A stretch of DNA of 64,000 bases from Mycolicibacterium neoaurum ATCC 25795. GTDB lineage: Bacteria > Actinomycetota > Actinomycetes > Mycobacteriales > Mycobacteriaceae. The stretch covers positions 1 to 64,000 of the forward strand of contig NZ_JMDW01000001.1 of the NCBI RefSeq assembly GCF_000691525.1, read 5' to 3'. Below the pieces are notes generated by a model. That model searched no databases. It was given only the letters and a program-made list of their open reading frames with translations, and had not been told where the DNA came from. The position numbers and the translations under genes were made by a program. The first letter of the stretch is position 1, and each line of letters begins with the position of its first letter. Shown one piece after another: positions 8,975-22,383 of this stretch.

Positions 8975-9023
8975 GTCGGCCATGGTAGCCGACCGCCGGG
9001 CGACCTCCGACCAGCCACCGGTC

Positions 9024-9050
9024 TTGCCGATCTGCGCGGGGTACTACACT
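9024..9050 (+). promoter_or_regulatory. Candidate promoter for the SRP RNA
   Basis: TTGCCG (9024-9029) and TACACT (9045-9050) fit -35 and -10 boxes, though the 15-bp spacer is short. The -10 box lies eight bases before the predicted 5' end of the SRP RNA. It may also drive aspC, which follows directly. Confidence 0.45.
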
Positions 9051-9058
9051 CGTCACTC

Positions 9059-10465
<1,407 letters not shown>

Positions 10466-10493
10466 TCGGCCGCGCTGGGTAACCTGGGCGACC

Positions 10494-12431
10494 GTGGCGC
10501 TCTACCGCAAGTACCGACCCGCAAGCTTCGCCGAGGTCGTCGGCCAGGAGCATGTCACCGACCCGTTGTCGACGGCGCTCTCGGCGGGCCGCATCAATCA
10601 CGCCTACCTTTTCTCCGGTCCGCGCGGTTGCGGTAAGACGTCCTCGGCCCGCATCCTGGCGCGCTCCCTGAACTGTGAGCAGGGGCCCACCCCGACGCCG
10701 TGCGGGGTGTGCGATTCCTGCGTCGCGCTGGCCCCGAACGGCCCGGGCAATGTCGACGTGGTCGAGTTGGACGCCGCCAGCCACGGCGGTGTCGACGACA
10801 CTCGTGAACTGCGTGACCGGGCGTTCTACGCGCCCGCGCAGTCCCGGTACCGCATCTTCATCGTCGACGAGGCGCACATGGTCACCACGGCCGGGTTCAA
10901 CGCGCTGCTCAAGATCGTCGAGGAGCCGCCGGACCACCTGATATTCGTCTTCGCCACCACCGAACCGGAGAAGGTGCTGCCGACCATCCGGTCGCGAACC
11001 CATCACTACCCGTTCCGCTTGTTGGCGCCCAAGACCATGCGCGGTCTGCTGGAACGGATCTGCGCCGACGAGGGCGTGACGGTGGACGACGCCGTCTACC
11101 CCTTGGTGATCCGCGCCGGCGGTGGTTCTCCCCGTGACAGTCTCTCGGTGCTCGACCAGTTGGTGGCCGGTGCCGAGGGTAATCGGGTGGTGTACCAGCG
11201 GGCATTGTCCCTGCTGGGTGCAACCGATGTCGCCCTGATCGACGAGGCGGTGGACGCGTTGGCCGCAGGCGATGCGGCCGCACTGTTCGGCGCCGTCGAA
11301 TCGGTGATCGACGCCGGCCACGATCCGCGACGTTTCGCCACCGACCTGCTCGAGCGGTTCCGCGACCTCATTGTGATGCAAGCGGTTCCGGATGCCGCCG
11401 ACCGTGGTGTGGTGGATGCACCCGACGGTGTCCTTGAGCGGATGCGCGATCAGGCCACCCGGCTCGGTGCAGCGACCCTTGCCCGCTACGCGGAGGTCGT
11501 GCACGCGGGACTCGGCGAGATGCGCGGCGCCACCGCGCCCCGGCTGCTGCTGGAGGTGGTCTGCGCACGGCTGCTGCTTCCGTCGGCACATGACACCGAA
11601 TCGGCTCTGCTGCAGCGCATCGAGCGCATCGAGACGCGGCTGGACATGGCCATCCCGGGCGCGATGCCGAATGCGGCGCCCGCCGAAACGCCACCGGCGC
11701 CGGCCCGACAGTTCGTGCGTGCCAGCCGCGCGCAGGCACAGGCCGAGGCCGAGACCAAGCCCAAGTCCGAGGCGCAGGCGGCCCCGGCTCCTGTCCCGCC
11801 GCCGCGGCCCGCGCCCGTTCCGGAACCGACCCCTGTTCCGGTTCCCGAGCCGGCGCCCGTGCCTGTTCCCGAACCCGAGCCGCAACCGCAACCGGAGCCC
11901 GCACCGACCCCGCCACCCAGACCGACCCCGCAGCCGGTTCCCGAACCGACCCCGCAGCCGCCTGCCCCGGTGCCGCCACCGGTTGCCGCCGCGGTCGGGG
12001 AGCCCGATGCCGCTGCCGTGAGAGCGTTGTGGGATACGGTGCGCGAGAAGGTCAATGCTCGCAGCAAGCCGGTCAACGCGATGCTGGCCGACGCGATCGT
12101 CCGTGCGGTCGACGGCGACACCCTGGTCTTGAGCCACCGTGCCCCACCGCTGGCCAAACGGCTCAACGAGCAGCGCAACGTCGAGGTCATCCGCGAGGCG
12201 CTCAAAGATGCGCTGGGAGTCGATTGGTCGATCCGCTGTGTACCCGACACCGGTGAGCCGGTGCCCTCCGACACCGAATCCGCGGCGCGGCCGGACCCCG
12301 CCGCCGAGGAGGAGCGGATGCTTGCCGAGGCGAGCGCCGATACCTCCGAGGTCGTTCGTCGCGATCCCGAGGAAGTGGCCATCGAGCTGCTGCAGAACGA
12401 ACTCGGGGCGCGCCGGATCGAGAAGGGCTAG
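10494..12431 (+). CDS. dnaX: DNA polymerase III clamp-loader subunit gamma/tau
   Basis: The 645-residue product starts at GTG 10494 (VALYRKYRPASF, the near-universal DnaX start). The AAA+ module has Walker A GPRGCGKT (42-49), a zinc knuckle from Cys61, Cys70, Cys73 and Cys76, Walker B IFIVDEAHM and sensor TTEPEKVLPTIRSR. The helical collar follows. From about residue 410 a long Pro/Glu/Val/Ala-rich linker with repeated PVPEP units leads to a C-terminal domain (about 505-610) that in tau proteins binds polymerase and helicase. I saw no slippery A-rich heptamer for a gamma frameshift, so probably only tau is made. The open frame continues upstream through aspC in another frame, but that part is not coding. 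Confidence 0.95.
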   Translation: MALYRKYRPASFAEVVGQEHVTDPLSTALSAGRINHAYLFSGPRGCGKTSSARILARSLNCEQGPTPTPCGVCDSCVALAPNGPGNVDVVELDAASHGGVDDTRELRDRAFYAPAQSRYRIFIVDEAHMVTTAGFNALLKIVEEPPDHLIFVFATTEPEKVLPTIRSRTHHYPFRLLAPKTMRGLLERICADEGVTVDDAVYPLVIRAGGGSPRDSLSVLDQLVAGAEGNRVVYQRALSLLGATDVALIDEAVDALAAGDAAALFGAVESVIDAGHDPRRFATDLLERFRDLIVMQAVPDAADRGVVDAPDGVLERMRDQATRLGAATLARYAEVVHAGLGEMRGATAPRLLLEVVCARLLLPSAHDTESALLQRIERIETRLDMAIPGAMPNAAPAETPPAPARQFVRASRAQAQAEAETKPKSEAQAAPAPVPPPRPAPVPEPTPVPVPEPAPVPVPEPEPQPQPEPAPTPPPRPTPQPVPEPTPQPPAPVPPPVAAAVGEPDAAAVRALWDTVREKVNARSKPVNAMLADAIVRAVDGDTLVLSHRAPPLAKRLNEQRNVEVIREALKDALGVDWSIRCVPDTGEPVPSDTESAARPDPAAEEERMLAEASADTSEVVRRDPEEVAIELLQNELGARRIEKG

Positions 12432-12441
12432 ACAGAGACGG

Positions 12442-13749
12442 TCAGGCCGTCCACCACGGGCGCAGCGGCAGACCGCCGTCGTCGCCGTGATCGTCGGTCT
12501 TGACGGCCAGAACCTGATGTAGCTGAACGACATTGGATTCGAAGCCCAGACGTGAACCGGCCATGTAGAGCCCCCACACCCGCGCGGTCGACAGGCCGAC
12601 TTCCGCGACCGCCTCATCCCAGTGCTCGACCAGGTTGCGGCACCAATCGCGCAGTGTCATCGCGTAGTGGTGACGCAGGTTCTCCTCGTGGACGACTTCA
12701 AGCCCGACGTTCTGTGCCTCGGTGATGATGCGTCCGGAACCCGTCAGCTCCCCGTCGGGAAAGACATACCGGTCGATGAAGAAGCCGGCCGAGGCGTCGG
12801 CGCGGTTGTCGGGCCGGGTGATGCAATGGTTGAGCAACAAGCCGCCAGGGCGCAATCGGGCCTGCAAAAAGGCAAAGTACGCCGGGTAGTTGGCCACCCC
12901 GATGTGCTCGGTCAGCCCGATGGAGGACACCGCGTCGAAACGCGATTCGGTGATATCGCGGTAATCGCCGTGGCGCACCTCGGCACATTCGGAGAGGCCC
13001 TCGTCGGCGGTGGCGCGCTGGGCCCAGCCGGCCTGCTCGGCCGAAAGCGTCACTCCGAGCGCGTGGACACCGTGCCGCGCGGCGTATCGGACCATGCCGC
13101 CCCAACCGCAACCCACGTCGAGCAGGCGATCGCCGGGACGCAGCCGAAGCTTCTCGAACACCAACCGATACTTGTTGTCCTGGGCCTGCTCCAGGGTCGC
13201 CGACTCGTCCGGATAACACGCACAGGTGTAGGTCATCGACGGGCCGAGCACATACCGGTAGAACGCATTTGATACGTCGTAATGGTGGTGGATAGCGTCC
13301 GCATCACGAGACTTGCTGTGCCGCAACCCTTCCGCGACGCGGCGCCATCGTGGTAGTGCCTCTTGGGGCGGCGGCGCCACCGGCAGGAGATGTTCCAGGC
13401 CGATCGAAGCGATGATGTTGGCCAGCACCCGCGCAGGTGGCCGCTTGAAGGCCGACGAGGCTGCCAGCGCGCGCAGCAGCTCGTAGGGATCGCCGGGGTG
13501 CACGCCCACCGGCTCGATATCGCCTGCGACGTAGGCGCGCGCCAGACCGAGTTCGCCGGGGGCGGTGGCCAGGTATGTCGTGCCGCGCGGGCGTCGCAGG
13601 TCCAGTCCGACGACGGCGTCATCGGGTCCGGTGGAACTGCCGTCGTAGGCGGTGAATTTCAACGGCAACTGTCCCGCCGCGAAGATCTCCAGGATCTCGG
13701 CAAGGCTGAGCCGGCTCCGATCGGGGGCACGGTCCTTGTAAGTGGTCAT
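12442..13749 (-). CDS. Cyclopropane-fatty-acid-synthase-family methyltransferase (Rv3720 / TmsB type)
   Basis: The 435-residue product has a CFA-synthase N-terminal domain and a SAM-binding Rossmann domain with LLDVGCGWGGMVRYAA. IHHHYDVSNAFY and MTYTCACYP are characteristic of enzymes that methylate unsaturated phospholipid acyl chains. Its ATG overlaps the upstream flavoprotein stop by four bases (ATGA). This flavoprotein plus methyltransferase arrangement is known from tmsAB/bfaAB-type pairs, which make 10-methyl (tuberculostearic) chains: the methyltransferase forms a 10-methylene intermediate and the flavoprotein reduces it. Whether this copy makes tuberculostearate or has another lipid substrate cannot be settled here, since mycobacteria can carry more than one such locus. 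Confidence 0.8.
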   Translation of the reverse strand: MTTYKDRAPDRSRLSLAEILEIFAAGQLPLKFTAYDGSSTGPDDAVVGLDLRRPRGTTYLATAPGELGLARAYVAGDIEPVGVHPGDPYELLRALAASSAFKRPPARVLANIIASIGLEHLLPVAPPPQEALPRWRRVAEGLRHSKSRDADAIHHHYDVSNAFYRYVLGPSMTYTCACYPDESATLEQAQDNKYRLVFEKLRLRPGDRLLDVGCGWGGMVRYAARHGVHALGVTLSAEQAGWAQRATADEGLSECAEVRHGDYRDITESRFDAVSSIGLTEHIGVANYPAYFAFLQARLRPGGLLLNHCITRPDNRADASAGFFIDRYVFPDGELTGSGRIITEAQNVGLEVVHEENLRHHYAMTLRDWCRNLVEHWDEAVAEVGLSTARVWGLYMAGSRLGFESNVVQLHQVLAVKTDDHGDDGGLPLRPWWTA

Positions 13750-15116
13750 CGTCGTTGTACCGCTTTCGCGTACAGGTCGAGCAATCGGGACTGCGGGTCA
13801 TAGGTCTTCTTCACGGTCCGATACGCCTCTCCACCATAGAGTTGGTCGAATTCCTCTGGGCTGAAGAACGATTCCGAGTACAGCGATTTGTGTCCGTCGA
13901 GTTCGGCGACCTTCTCCTCGATGCGCCGGTTGGTGAATCCCGGTGTGGGTCCGGCCGGTACCGACGACCAGAACCCGATGTTGACGTAGGTGTGCTGCGG
14001 ACGCAGCGGGTAAAGCGGCCAATGCTCGTCGGCGCGCAGTCGCAACGGGCACAACCAGATCGGCTCGATCGGCACGTTGTCGAGGAACCAGTCCAGGAAC
14101 GGCACGCACTGTTCGACGGGCACCTCGACGTCCTGCACCACGCGTTCCCGGGGAGGGCGGCCGTGATGCTTCTCGATGCGGTCGGCGATGTGGAAGCGTT
14201 GGTCATAGCCGATCAGTTTCCAGTAGAAGCTGCTACGCCGGTAGCGTCGCGGCCACAGCCTTCTGACCAACGGATGCTGGGCGCCGAAAGCCCGTGAACA
14301 CCAGAACCAGTCGGTGTCCCAGCGCCACAGATAATCGGCGATGGTCAGCCGGTCGTGATCGATGTTCTGGATGGATCGGTAATAGATGTCGCGGCCGGTG
14401 TAATCGCTGACCGGGCCGGGCGTTGCGGTTTGCGTGCCCAGGCAGAGATAACTCTCGGTCGCGCTGAACACCACCCCGTCGAGGTAGTGCACGGCGGTGC
14501 CGTCGTGATCGCGGGTGTCGATGATGCGTTCCATCGTCGACACCAGATCGGTGAGCGAGTCGAAACGCAGGTGGCGCATTGCGACGAACGGGAGCACGGG
14601 TTCCAGTTCGATCTTCAACCTCACCGAATAGCCCAACGTGCCATAGGAGTTCGGGAAGGCATGGAAGAGATCGGGGTGCTGGTCGCGGCCTGCGGTCACG
14701 ATCTCCCCGCCACCGGTGAGGATGTCGAGCTCGAGCACCGACTCATGCGGCAACCCGTTTCGGAAGGACGCCGACTCGATACCCAGTCCTGTGACGGCGC
14801 CACCGAGGGTGATGGTCTTGAGCTGGGGTACCACCAGCGGCGAAAGGCCGTAGGGCAGCGTGGCCGCGACCAGATCCTCGTAGGTGCACATGCCCGAGAC
14901 ATCGGCCGTGCGCGCCAGCGGGTCCACGGCGATGACGTCGGTGAGGCCGGTCACGTCCAGTCCTGGAGCAGCCGAGGTCTCCCGCGTCCGGAACAAGTTG
15001 GACGTGGGTTTGCTCAGCCGCACAGTCGCTGTCGCGGGGATGGCGTGGTAACTCGTCAGCAGTCGCTGCACGCCCGCCTCGTGCACAGCTTGTGCGTCCG
15101 CCGCACCGACAGACAC
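13746..15116 (-). CDS. FAD-binding oxidoreductase, likely partner of the fatty-acid methyltransferase
   Basis: The 456-residue product has a PCMH-type FAD-binding domain in its first 180 residues (VIAVDPLARTADVSGMCTYEDLV and VPQLKTITLGGAVTGLGIES). A C-terminal domain rich in aromatic residues follows, with YRRSSFYWKLIGYDQRF. It resembles M. tuberculosis Rv3719 and the TmsA/BfaA flavoproteins that reduce 10-methylene acyl chains with NADPH. The start is GTG 15116; an ATG four bases upstream is out of frame. The stop overlaps the methyltransferase start. It is divergent from the SRPBCC gene across 70 bases. The link to methyl-branched fatty acids is inferred from the pairing. Confidence 0.75.
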   Translation of the reverse strand: MSVGAADAQAVHEAGVQRLLTSYHAIPATATVRLSKPTSNLFRTRETSAAPGLDVTGLTDVIAVDPLARTADVSGMCTYEDLVAATLPYGLSPLVVPQLKTITLGGAVTGLGIESASFRNGLPHESVLELDILTGGGEIVTAGRDQHPDLFHAFPNSYGTLGYSVRLKIELEPVLPFVAMRHLRFDSLTDLVSTMERIIDTRDHDGTAVHYLDGVVFSATESYLCLGTQTATPGPVSDYTGRDIYYRSIQNIDHDRLTIADYLWRWDTDWFWCSRAFGAQHPLVRRLWPRRYRRSSFYWKLIGYDQRFHIADRIEKHHGRPPRERVVQDVEVPVEQCVPFLDWFLDNVPIEPIWLCPLRLRADEHWPLYPLRPQHTYVNIGFWSSVPAGPTPGFTNRRIEEKVAELDGHKSLYSESFFSPEEFDQLYGGEAYRTVKKTYDPQSRLLDLYAKAVQRR

Positions 15117-15186
15117 ACATATACGCTAGTCCTTGGTCGCGGACCTTGCGACCGGACAGCTACGTGATGACGGGAGTTTTGCACTC

Positions 15187-15624
15187 ATGGGACAGGTCAG
15201 CGCCTCCAGCACTGTGTTGATCAACGCCGAGCCGGACGCTGTGCTCGCCGCGGTCGCCGATTACCAGACGGTGCGGCCGAAGATTCTCTCCTCGCACTAC
15301 AGCAATTACGCGGTGCTGCAGGGGGGTCAGGGCGCGGGCACGGTGGTGACCTGGAAGCTGCAGGCCACCGAGTCGCGCTCACGCGATGTCAAGGCCAGCA
15401 TCGACGTGGCAGGCAAGACCGTCATCGAAAAGGACGCCAACTCGTCGCTGATCACCAACTGGACGGTGGCACCGGCGGGCACCGGGTCAACGGTCACCGT
15501 CAAGACCTCGTGGACCGGGGCCGGCGGCATCAAGGGCTTCTTCGAGAAGACCTTCGCGCCGCTGGGTCTGCGCAAGATCCAGGCCGAGGTGCTGGAAAAC
15601 CTGAAGAAGGAACTCGAGGCCTAG
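15187..15624 (+). CDS. SRPBCC (START-like) family protein, Rv3718c type
   Basis: The 145-residue product is a polyketide-cyclase/START-like fold protein: an N-terminal strand SSTVLINAEPDAVLAAVADYQTV, a central run of alternating beta strands, and a long C-terminal helix GLRKIQAEVLENLKKELEA that would cap the ligand cavity. Size and position match M. tuberculosis Rv3718c. No catalytic residues define an enzyme, so it probably binds a hydrophobic ligand. The ATG at 15187 is preferred over an in-frame start at 15133 because homologues begin at the MGQVSAS stretch and a GGGAG box sits upstream. It converges with the amidase gene with a four-base overlap of stops. Confidence 0.8.
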   Translation: MGQVSASSTVLINAEPDAVLAAVADYQTVRPKILSSHYSNYAVLQGGQGAGTVVTWKLQATESRSRDVKASIDVAGKTVIEKDANSSLITNWTVAPAGTGSTVTVKTSWTGAGGIKGFFEKTFAPLGLRKIQAEVLENLKKELEA

Positions 15625-16355
15625 CCGGGCTTGTTGGCCAGCCAGGTCGCGATCCCGCGGGCCACGGCTTCGGCGAGCTTCTGGCGGCCGGCCTCGGACT
15701 CCATCAGCGCCGAGTCGGCGGGATTCTTCATGTTGCCCAGCTCGACCAGTATCGACGGGAACTGGGCCAGGTTCAGACCGGCGATATCCGACCGCGGGTT
15801 CAGCCCGCCGGAACCGATGTAGTTCGACGGCGGGATACCGGAGCCCTGCAGTTGGTCACGCATGATCGTCGCGAATTGGACCGACGGACCCGCCTGCACC
15901 GTGTTCAGCGGTGGCGAGGAGTAGAGCACGTGGAATCCGCGTCCGGTCGCGGGTCCGCCGTCGGCGTGCACGCTCACCACCGCATCGGGACGCAGGGAAT
16001 TTGCCATCGCGGCGCGCTCGTCGATGCACGGACCGAGGGCGTCGTCATTGCCGCGGGACATCGCGGTACGCACGCCGTTGGCGTTCAGGATCGCCCGGAT
16101 GCGCAGGGTCACGTCCCAGTTGAAGGTGTGCTCGGGATAGCCTGAGTCGCTGGTCGTGCCACTGGCCTGGCAGTCCTTGGTCCCGCCGCGCCCGTTGGGG
16201 ACCTGCCGACTGATCGAGGCGTCGTTGGCACCGTTGTGGCCGGGGTCGAGGAAGACGATCTTGCCCGCGATGCTGTTGGGGGCGGCCACGGCGGTCGGGG
16301 CAGCGCCGGAGGCTGCGACGAAGACGAGCGTGGCCGCCAGGGCACCGACACGCAT
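15621..16355 (-). CDS. Secreted zinc N-acetylmuramoyl-L-alanine amidase (Rv3717 type)
   Basis: The 244-residue product has an N-terminal signal peptide (VGALAATLVFVAASGAA) and an Amidase_3 fold. Zinc ligands are His40 (FLDPGHNG), Glu75 (YPEHTF) and His130 (VSVHADGG); Glu204 in ILVELGNMKN is the catalytic acid. Two cysteines (62 and 110) could form the disulfide reported for Rv3717. It cuts the bond between N-acetylmuramic acid and L-alanine in peptidoglycan. No cell-wall-binding domain is attached, as in the M. tuberculosis enzyme. I start it at ATG 16355; a GTG at 16373 is also possible. The long upstream extension of the frame overlaps the divergent ybaB gene and is discarded. Confidence 0.88.
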   Translation of the reverse strand: MRVGALAATLVFVAASGAAPTAVAAPNSIAGKIVFLDPGHNGANDASISRQVPNGRGGTKDCQASGTTSDSGYPEHTFNWDVTLRIRAILNANGVRTAMSRGNDDALGPCIDERAAMANSLRPDAVVSVHADGGPATGRGFHVLYSSPPLNTVQAGPSVQFATIMRDQLQGSGIPPSNYIGSGGLNPRSDIAGLNLAQFPSILVELGNMKNPADSALMESEAGRQKLAEAVARGIATWLANKPG

Positions 16356-16496
16356 GCTCTTGGGGACGTGCACGCCGCCACGGTAGTCGCGGTGGCGGCT
16401 AGTGTTGAGGGGCAAATCGTGTTGGGTTCGTAGCGCAACGAAGTCGAGACCGAGCCGCAACCAACCCGCAGTGCCAGCTTTGAGAAGGGATCCCCG

Positions 16497-16832
16497 ATGC
16501 AACCCGGTGGTGGTCAGCCCGATATGTCGGCACTGCTCGCACAGGCTCAGCAGGTGCAGCAGCAGTTGATGGAGGCGCAGGAGGCGCTGGCCAATGCCGA
16601 GGTGCACGGTCAGGGCGGTGGTGGTCTGGTGCAGGTCACGATGAAGGGCAGCGGTGAGGTGATCGGCGTCGCGATCGACCCGAAGGTCATCGACCCCGCC
16701 GATCCGGAGACGCTGCAGGACCTCATCGTCGGTGCGCTCGCCGACGCGTCCAAGCAGGTCACCATCTTGGCCCAGACCCGGCTCGGTCCGCTCGCCGGTG
16801 GGCTGGGCGGCTTCGGGATTCCCGGAACGTAA
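16497..16832 (+). CDS. YbaB/EbfC-family nucleoid-associated protein
   Basis: The 111-residue product has the family's long N-terminal helix rich in Gln and Glu ([24 protein letters not shown]), then the conserved core [25 protein letters not shown] and a second helix. It forms a small dimer that binds DNA. It is placed directly before recR, the usual context in bacteria and in M. tuberculosis (Rv3716c). A GAAGGGAT box lies just upstream of ATG 16497. The C-terminus is Gly-rich ([13 protein letters not shown]). Confidence 0.92.
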   Translation: MQPGGGQPDMSALLAQAQQVQQQLMEAQEALANAEVHGQGGGGLVQVTMKGSGEVIGVAIDPKVIDPADPETLQDLIVGALADASKQVTILAQTRLGPLAGGLGGFGIPGT

Positions 16833-16843
16833 CTTGTACCGCC

Positions 16844-17455
16844 ATGTTTGAGGGACCTGTTCAGGACCTGATCGACGAGCTCGGCAAGCTGCCAGGAATC
16901 GGTCCCAAGAGCGCGCAGCGCATTGCGTTCCATCTGCTGTCGGTCGAACCACCCGATATCGACCGGCTGACCGCCGTGCTGGGCCGCATCCGCGACGGAG
17001 TGACCTTCTGCGCGGTGTGCGGCAACGTCTCCGATGCCGAGCGCTGCCGCATCTGCAACGACCAGCGACGCGACGCGTCGCTGGTGTGCGTCGTCGAGGA
17101 GCCCAAGGACATCCAGGCCGTCGAGCGGACCCGCGAGTTCCGTGGCCGCTATCACGTACTGGGTGGCGCGCTGGATCCGCTGTCGGGGGTCGGGCCGGAC
17201 CAGTTGCGTATCCGCGAACTGCTCAACCGCATCGGTGAGCGGGTCGACGGAGTCGATGTCGCCGAGGTGATCATCGCCACCGACCCCAATACCGAGGGGG
17301 AGGCCACGGCCACCTACCTCATGCGCATGCTGCGCGATATCCCCGGGCTGACGGTCAGTCGGATTGCCTCGGGCCTGCCGATGGGCGGCGATCTGGAGTT
17401 TGCCGACGAGCTGACGCTGGGCCGTGCGCTGGCGGGTCGCCGCGCGATGGTCTAG
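16844..17455 (+). CDS. recR: Recombination mediator protein RecR
   Basis: The 203-residue product has the complete RecR order: an N-terminal helix-hairpin-helix ([20 protein letters not shown]), a zinc finger with Cys56, Cys59, Cys68 and Cys71, a Toprim domain ([16 protein letters not shown] through [18 protein letters not shown]), and the Walker-B-like C-terminal segment with [16 protein letters not shown]. It works with RecO to load RecA on single-stranded DNA. It sits 11 bases after ybaB and is co-transcribed with it. It converges with gatD across a single base, so termination must occur inside one of the two genes. Confidence 0.96.
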   Translation: MFEGPVQDLIDELGKLPGIGPKSAQRIAFHLLSVEPPDIDRLTAVLGRIRDGVTFCAVCGNVSDAERCRICNDQRRDASLVCVVEEPKDIQAVERTREFRGRYHVLGGALDPLSGVGPDQLRIRELLNRIGERVDGVDVAEVIIATDPNTEGEATATYLMRMLRDIPGLTVSRIASGLPMGGDLEFADELTLGRALAGRRAMV

Positions 17456-17456
17456 G

Positions 17457-18161
17457 TCAGACGCGACGCGGGGCGGCGAGCCGTTCCTTGCGTAGCAGAT
17501 CGACCTCCGGCAGCTGCAGTGGTGGCAACTCACCGACCACCTGGGACAGCAGATGGTCGGCCAGTTCCGGATTGCGCGCGAGGCACGGACCGTGCAGGTA
17601 GGTCGCGACGACACTGCCCTGCACGGCACCGTCGTATCCGTCACCGGCGCGGTTGCCCGCACCCTTGGTGATGGCCGCCAAGGGCTCGGCATCGGTACCG
17701 AGAACCGTTCCACCGCGGTGGTTTTCGAAACCGGTCAGCGGCTGGGTCAGTCCCGGTATCAGCGGTGTGGACGCGACCTCACCGATGGTGCGGGCGTCCT
17801 GCGGCGAGGTCGTCACGTCGAGCAGACCGACACCGTCGACGCGCTCACCGGCCGAGGTCTCATACCAGTGGCCGAGCACCTGGATGGCCGCGCAGATCGC
17901 CAGCACCGGCGCACCTCGCACGGCGGCGCGCTGCAGACCCGGATAGCGGATCAGGTGCTTGGTGGCCAGCCGCTGGGCATAGTCCTCGGCGCCGCCGAGG
18001 GTGTAGATGTCCAGCGAGTCGGGAACAGGGTCGGCCAGGGTGATCTCGATGATCTCGGCGTCGATCCCGCGCATCGCGAGGCGCTGACGCAGCACCACGG
18101 CATTACCGCTGTCACCGTAGGTGCCCATCACATCCGGTAGTACCAGGCCGATCCGAATCAT
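17457..18161 (-). CDS. gatD: Lipid II isoglutaminyl synthase, glutaminase subunit GatD
   Basis: The 234-residue product is a class I glutamine amidotransferase of the CobB/CobQ type. Cys90 in VLAICAAIQVLG is the predicted nucleophile, and His in VATYLHGPCLARNP completes the dyad. With MurT it amidates the D-glutamate of lipid II, a modification needed for cross-linking. The ATG at 18161 overlaps the murT stop by four bases (ATGA), which fits equimolar production of the complex. The longer open frame upstream is a shadow of murT. Confidence 0.93.
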   Translation of the reverse strand: MIRIGLVLPDVMGTYGDSGNAVVLRQRLAMRGIDAEIIEITLADPVPDSLDIYTLGGAEDYAQRLATKHLIRYPGLQRAAVRGAPVLAICAAIQVLGHWYETSAGERVDGVGLLDVTTSPQDARTIGEVASTPLIPGLTQPLTGFENHRGGTVLGTDAEPLAAITKGAGNRAGDGYDGAVQGSVVATYLHGPCLARNPELADHLLSQVVGELPPLQLPEVDLLRKERLAAPRRV

Positions 18162-19414
18162 GAGACCCGCCGATTCAGCTGCAGGAAGGCGGTGTAGTTC
18201 GCGATCACCTCGACATGTCCGGGGGGACAGGATTCGATGGCCGCCACCGTGTCGTGCACCAGCGTGTGTTCGACGCCGGCGTACCCGAGCCTTACGGCCA
18301 GATCCGTGCCGCGTTCGCCGGCCGCGACCACCTGCGTCTGCTCGAAATGCTCGAACCGCACATCCCACAACCAGGAAAGGTCCTCGCCGTCGGGTACCTG
18401 TCCGTTGACCGAAATGACAACGCCTGCAGCATCTTTGTCGATCATCGACAGCGCCTCCTGCCAGCCGGCGGGGTTCTTGGCCAGCAGCAGCCGCGCGGTG
18501 TGGTTGCCGATCCGCACGGTCCGGTAGCGCCCGGCAACTTCGTCCACCGCGGCGACAGCGGTGACGGCGGCGGCCGGGTCGGCGCCCAGTGCGACCGCCG
18601 CCGCGACGGCCTGGGTGGCATTGCCGCGGTTGGCCGCGCCGGGCAGGGCCAAGGCCATCGGTGCCGTGAAGCCTTGGGGGCCATGGATATCGGTCTCGTC
18701 GAAGGACCATTGGGGCGTGGGCCGCTTGAAATCCGTTCCGGTGGAGTACCAGTGGTTCCCGTCGCGGACGATGATCTCACCGCTGCGCGGGCAGCTCACC
18801 GAATCGCCGGCCCACGATCCGCCGGCAGCCACCCACACCACGTTGGGGCAGTCGTAGGCCGCTGAGGTCATCAGCACGTCGTCGCAATTGGCGATGACGA
18901 CCGCGTCGGGATGTCGCGCCAGCCCGGCGCGCAGGGTCCGCTCGATGTGATTGATTTCACCGACCCGGTCGAGCTGGTCTCGCGACAGATTCAACAGGAT
19001 GATCACCGCGGGGTGCACCGCATCGCTCACATGCGGGACGTGCATCTCGTCGACTTCCAATGCGGCCAGCTCCGCCTTGCGGGTACCGGCGAGCGCCGCG
19101 ACGAGTCCGGCGTCCATGTTGGCGCCCTCGGCGTTGGTGGCCACCTGGCCCATGGTGGCCAGCGCCGCGGCGGTCATCCTGGTGGTGGTGGATTTGCCGT
19201 TGGTGCCGGTCACGACGACAATCCGGCGACCAGCGCCGAGTTGGCCGAGGATGGACTTGTCGATCGACATGGCGACCAGGCCGCCGATCATGGCGCCCGC
19301 GCCGCGGCCGGTCACTCTCGACGCCCAGCGGGCGGCCGCTCCCGCCCCCAGCGCCAACCGGCCCCTGGGGCTGATTGCCCGGTGGCTGCGCTCCTGCTCG
19401 CCGGTCGAGACCAT
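18158..19414 (-). CDS. murT: Lipid II isoglutaminyl synthase, ligase subunit MurT
   Basis: The 418-residue product is a Mur-ligase-family protein. The P-loop reads VVVTGTNGKSTTTRM, followed by the central ligase motifs (LNLSRDQLDRVGEI) and a C-terminal DUF1727 domain that contacts GatD. It activates the D-Glu carboxylate of lipid II with ATP and receives ammonia from GatD. Only two cysteines are visible in the segment where some MurT proteins have a four-Cys zinc ribbon. I place the start at ATG 19414 (MVSTGEQERSHRA). It diverges from the DnaQ-like gene across 73 bases. Synteny with Rv3712 and Rv3713 is conserved. Confidence 0.93.
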   Translation of the reverse strand: MVSTGEQERSHRAISPRGRLALGAGAAARWASRVTGRGAGAMIGGLVAMSIDKSILGQLGAGRRIVVVTGTNGKSTTTRMTAAALATMGQVATNAEGANMDAGLVAALAGTRKAELAALEVDEMHVPHVSDAVHPAVIILLNLSRDQLDRVGEINHIERTLRAGLARHPDAVVIANCDDVLMTSAAYDCPNVVWVAAGGSWAGDSVSCPRSGEIIVRDGNHWYSTGTDFKRPTPQWSFDETDIHGPQGFTAPMALALPGAANRGNATQAVAAAVALGADPAAAVTAVAAVDEVAGRYRTVRIGNHTARLLLAKNPAGWQEALSMIDKDAAGVVISVNGQVPDGEDLSWLWDVRFEHFEQTQVVAAGERGTDLAVRLGYAGVEHTLVHDTVAAIESCPPGHVEVIANYTAFLQLNRRVS

Positions 19415-19487
19415 GAAGCGGATTTTAGGTGCCCGACACGCGGCAGTGCGATCCGGTGTTGTCGGACCACCGTGCAACCCTGGGGTC

Positions 19488-22318
<2,831 letters not shown>

Positions 22319-22344
22319 CTATCAGACCGGCGCATCGCGAAAAC

Positions 22345-22383
22345 CCGCGACGGGAAGCCAGTCTGGATCAGACCCCGTCGCGG
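22345..22383 (-). terminator. Terminator-like hairpin in the leuA leader (candidate attenuator)
   Basis: On the minus strand CCGCGACGGG (22383-22374) pairs perfectly with CCCGTCGCGG (22354-22345). Inside, GTCTG and CAGAC form a five-base-pair hairpin around the leader-peptide stop codon. The 3' arm is followed by GTTTTCG, a short T-run. It lies 53 bases upstream of leuA. The 5' arm overlaps codons 10-12 of the leader peptide, so a ribosome paused on the leucine codons could mask it. Confidence 0.65.

Noticed and set aside
10494..12431. Programmed frameshift giving a gamma form of DnaX
   Set aside because: No A-rich slippery heptamer is visible in the coding sequence.
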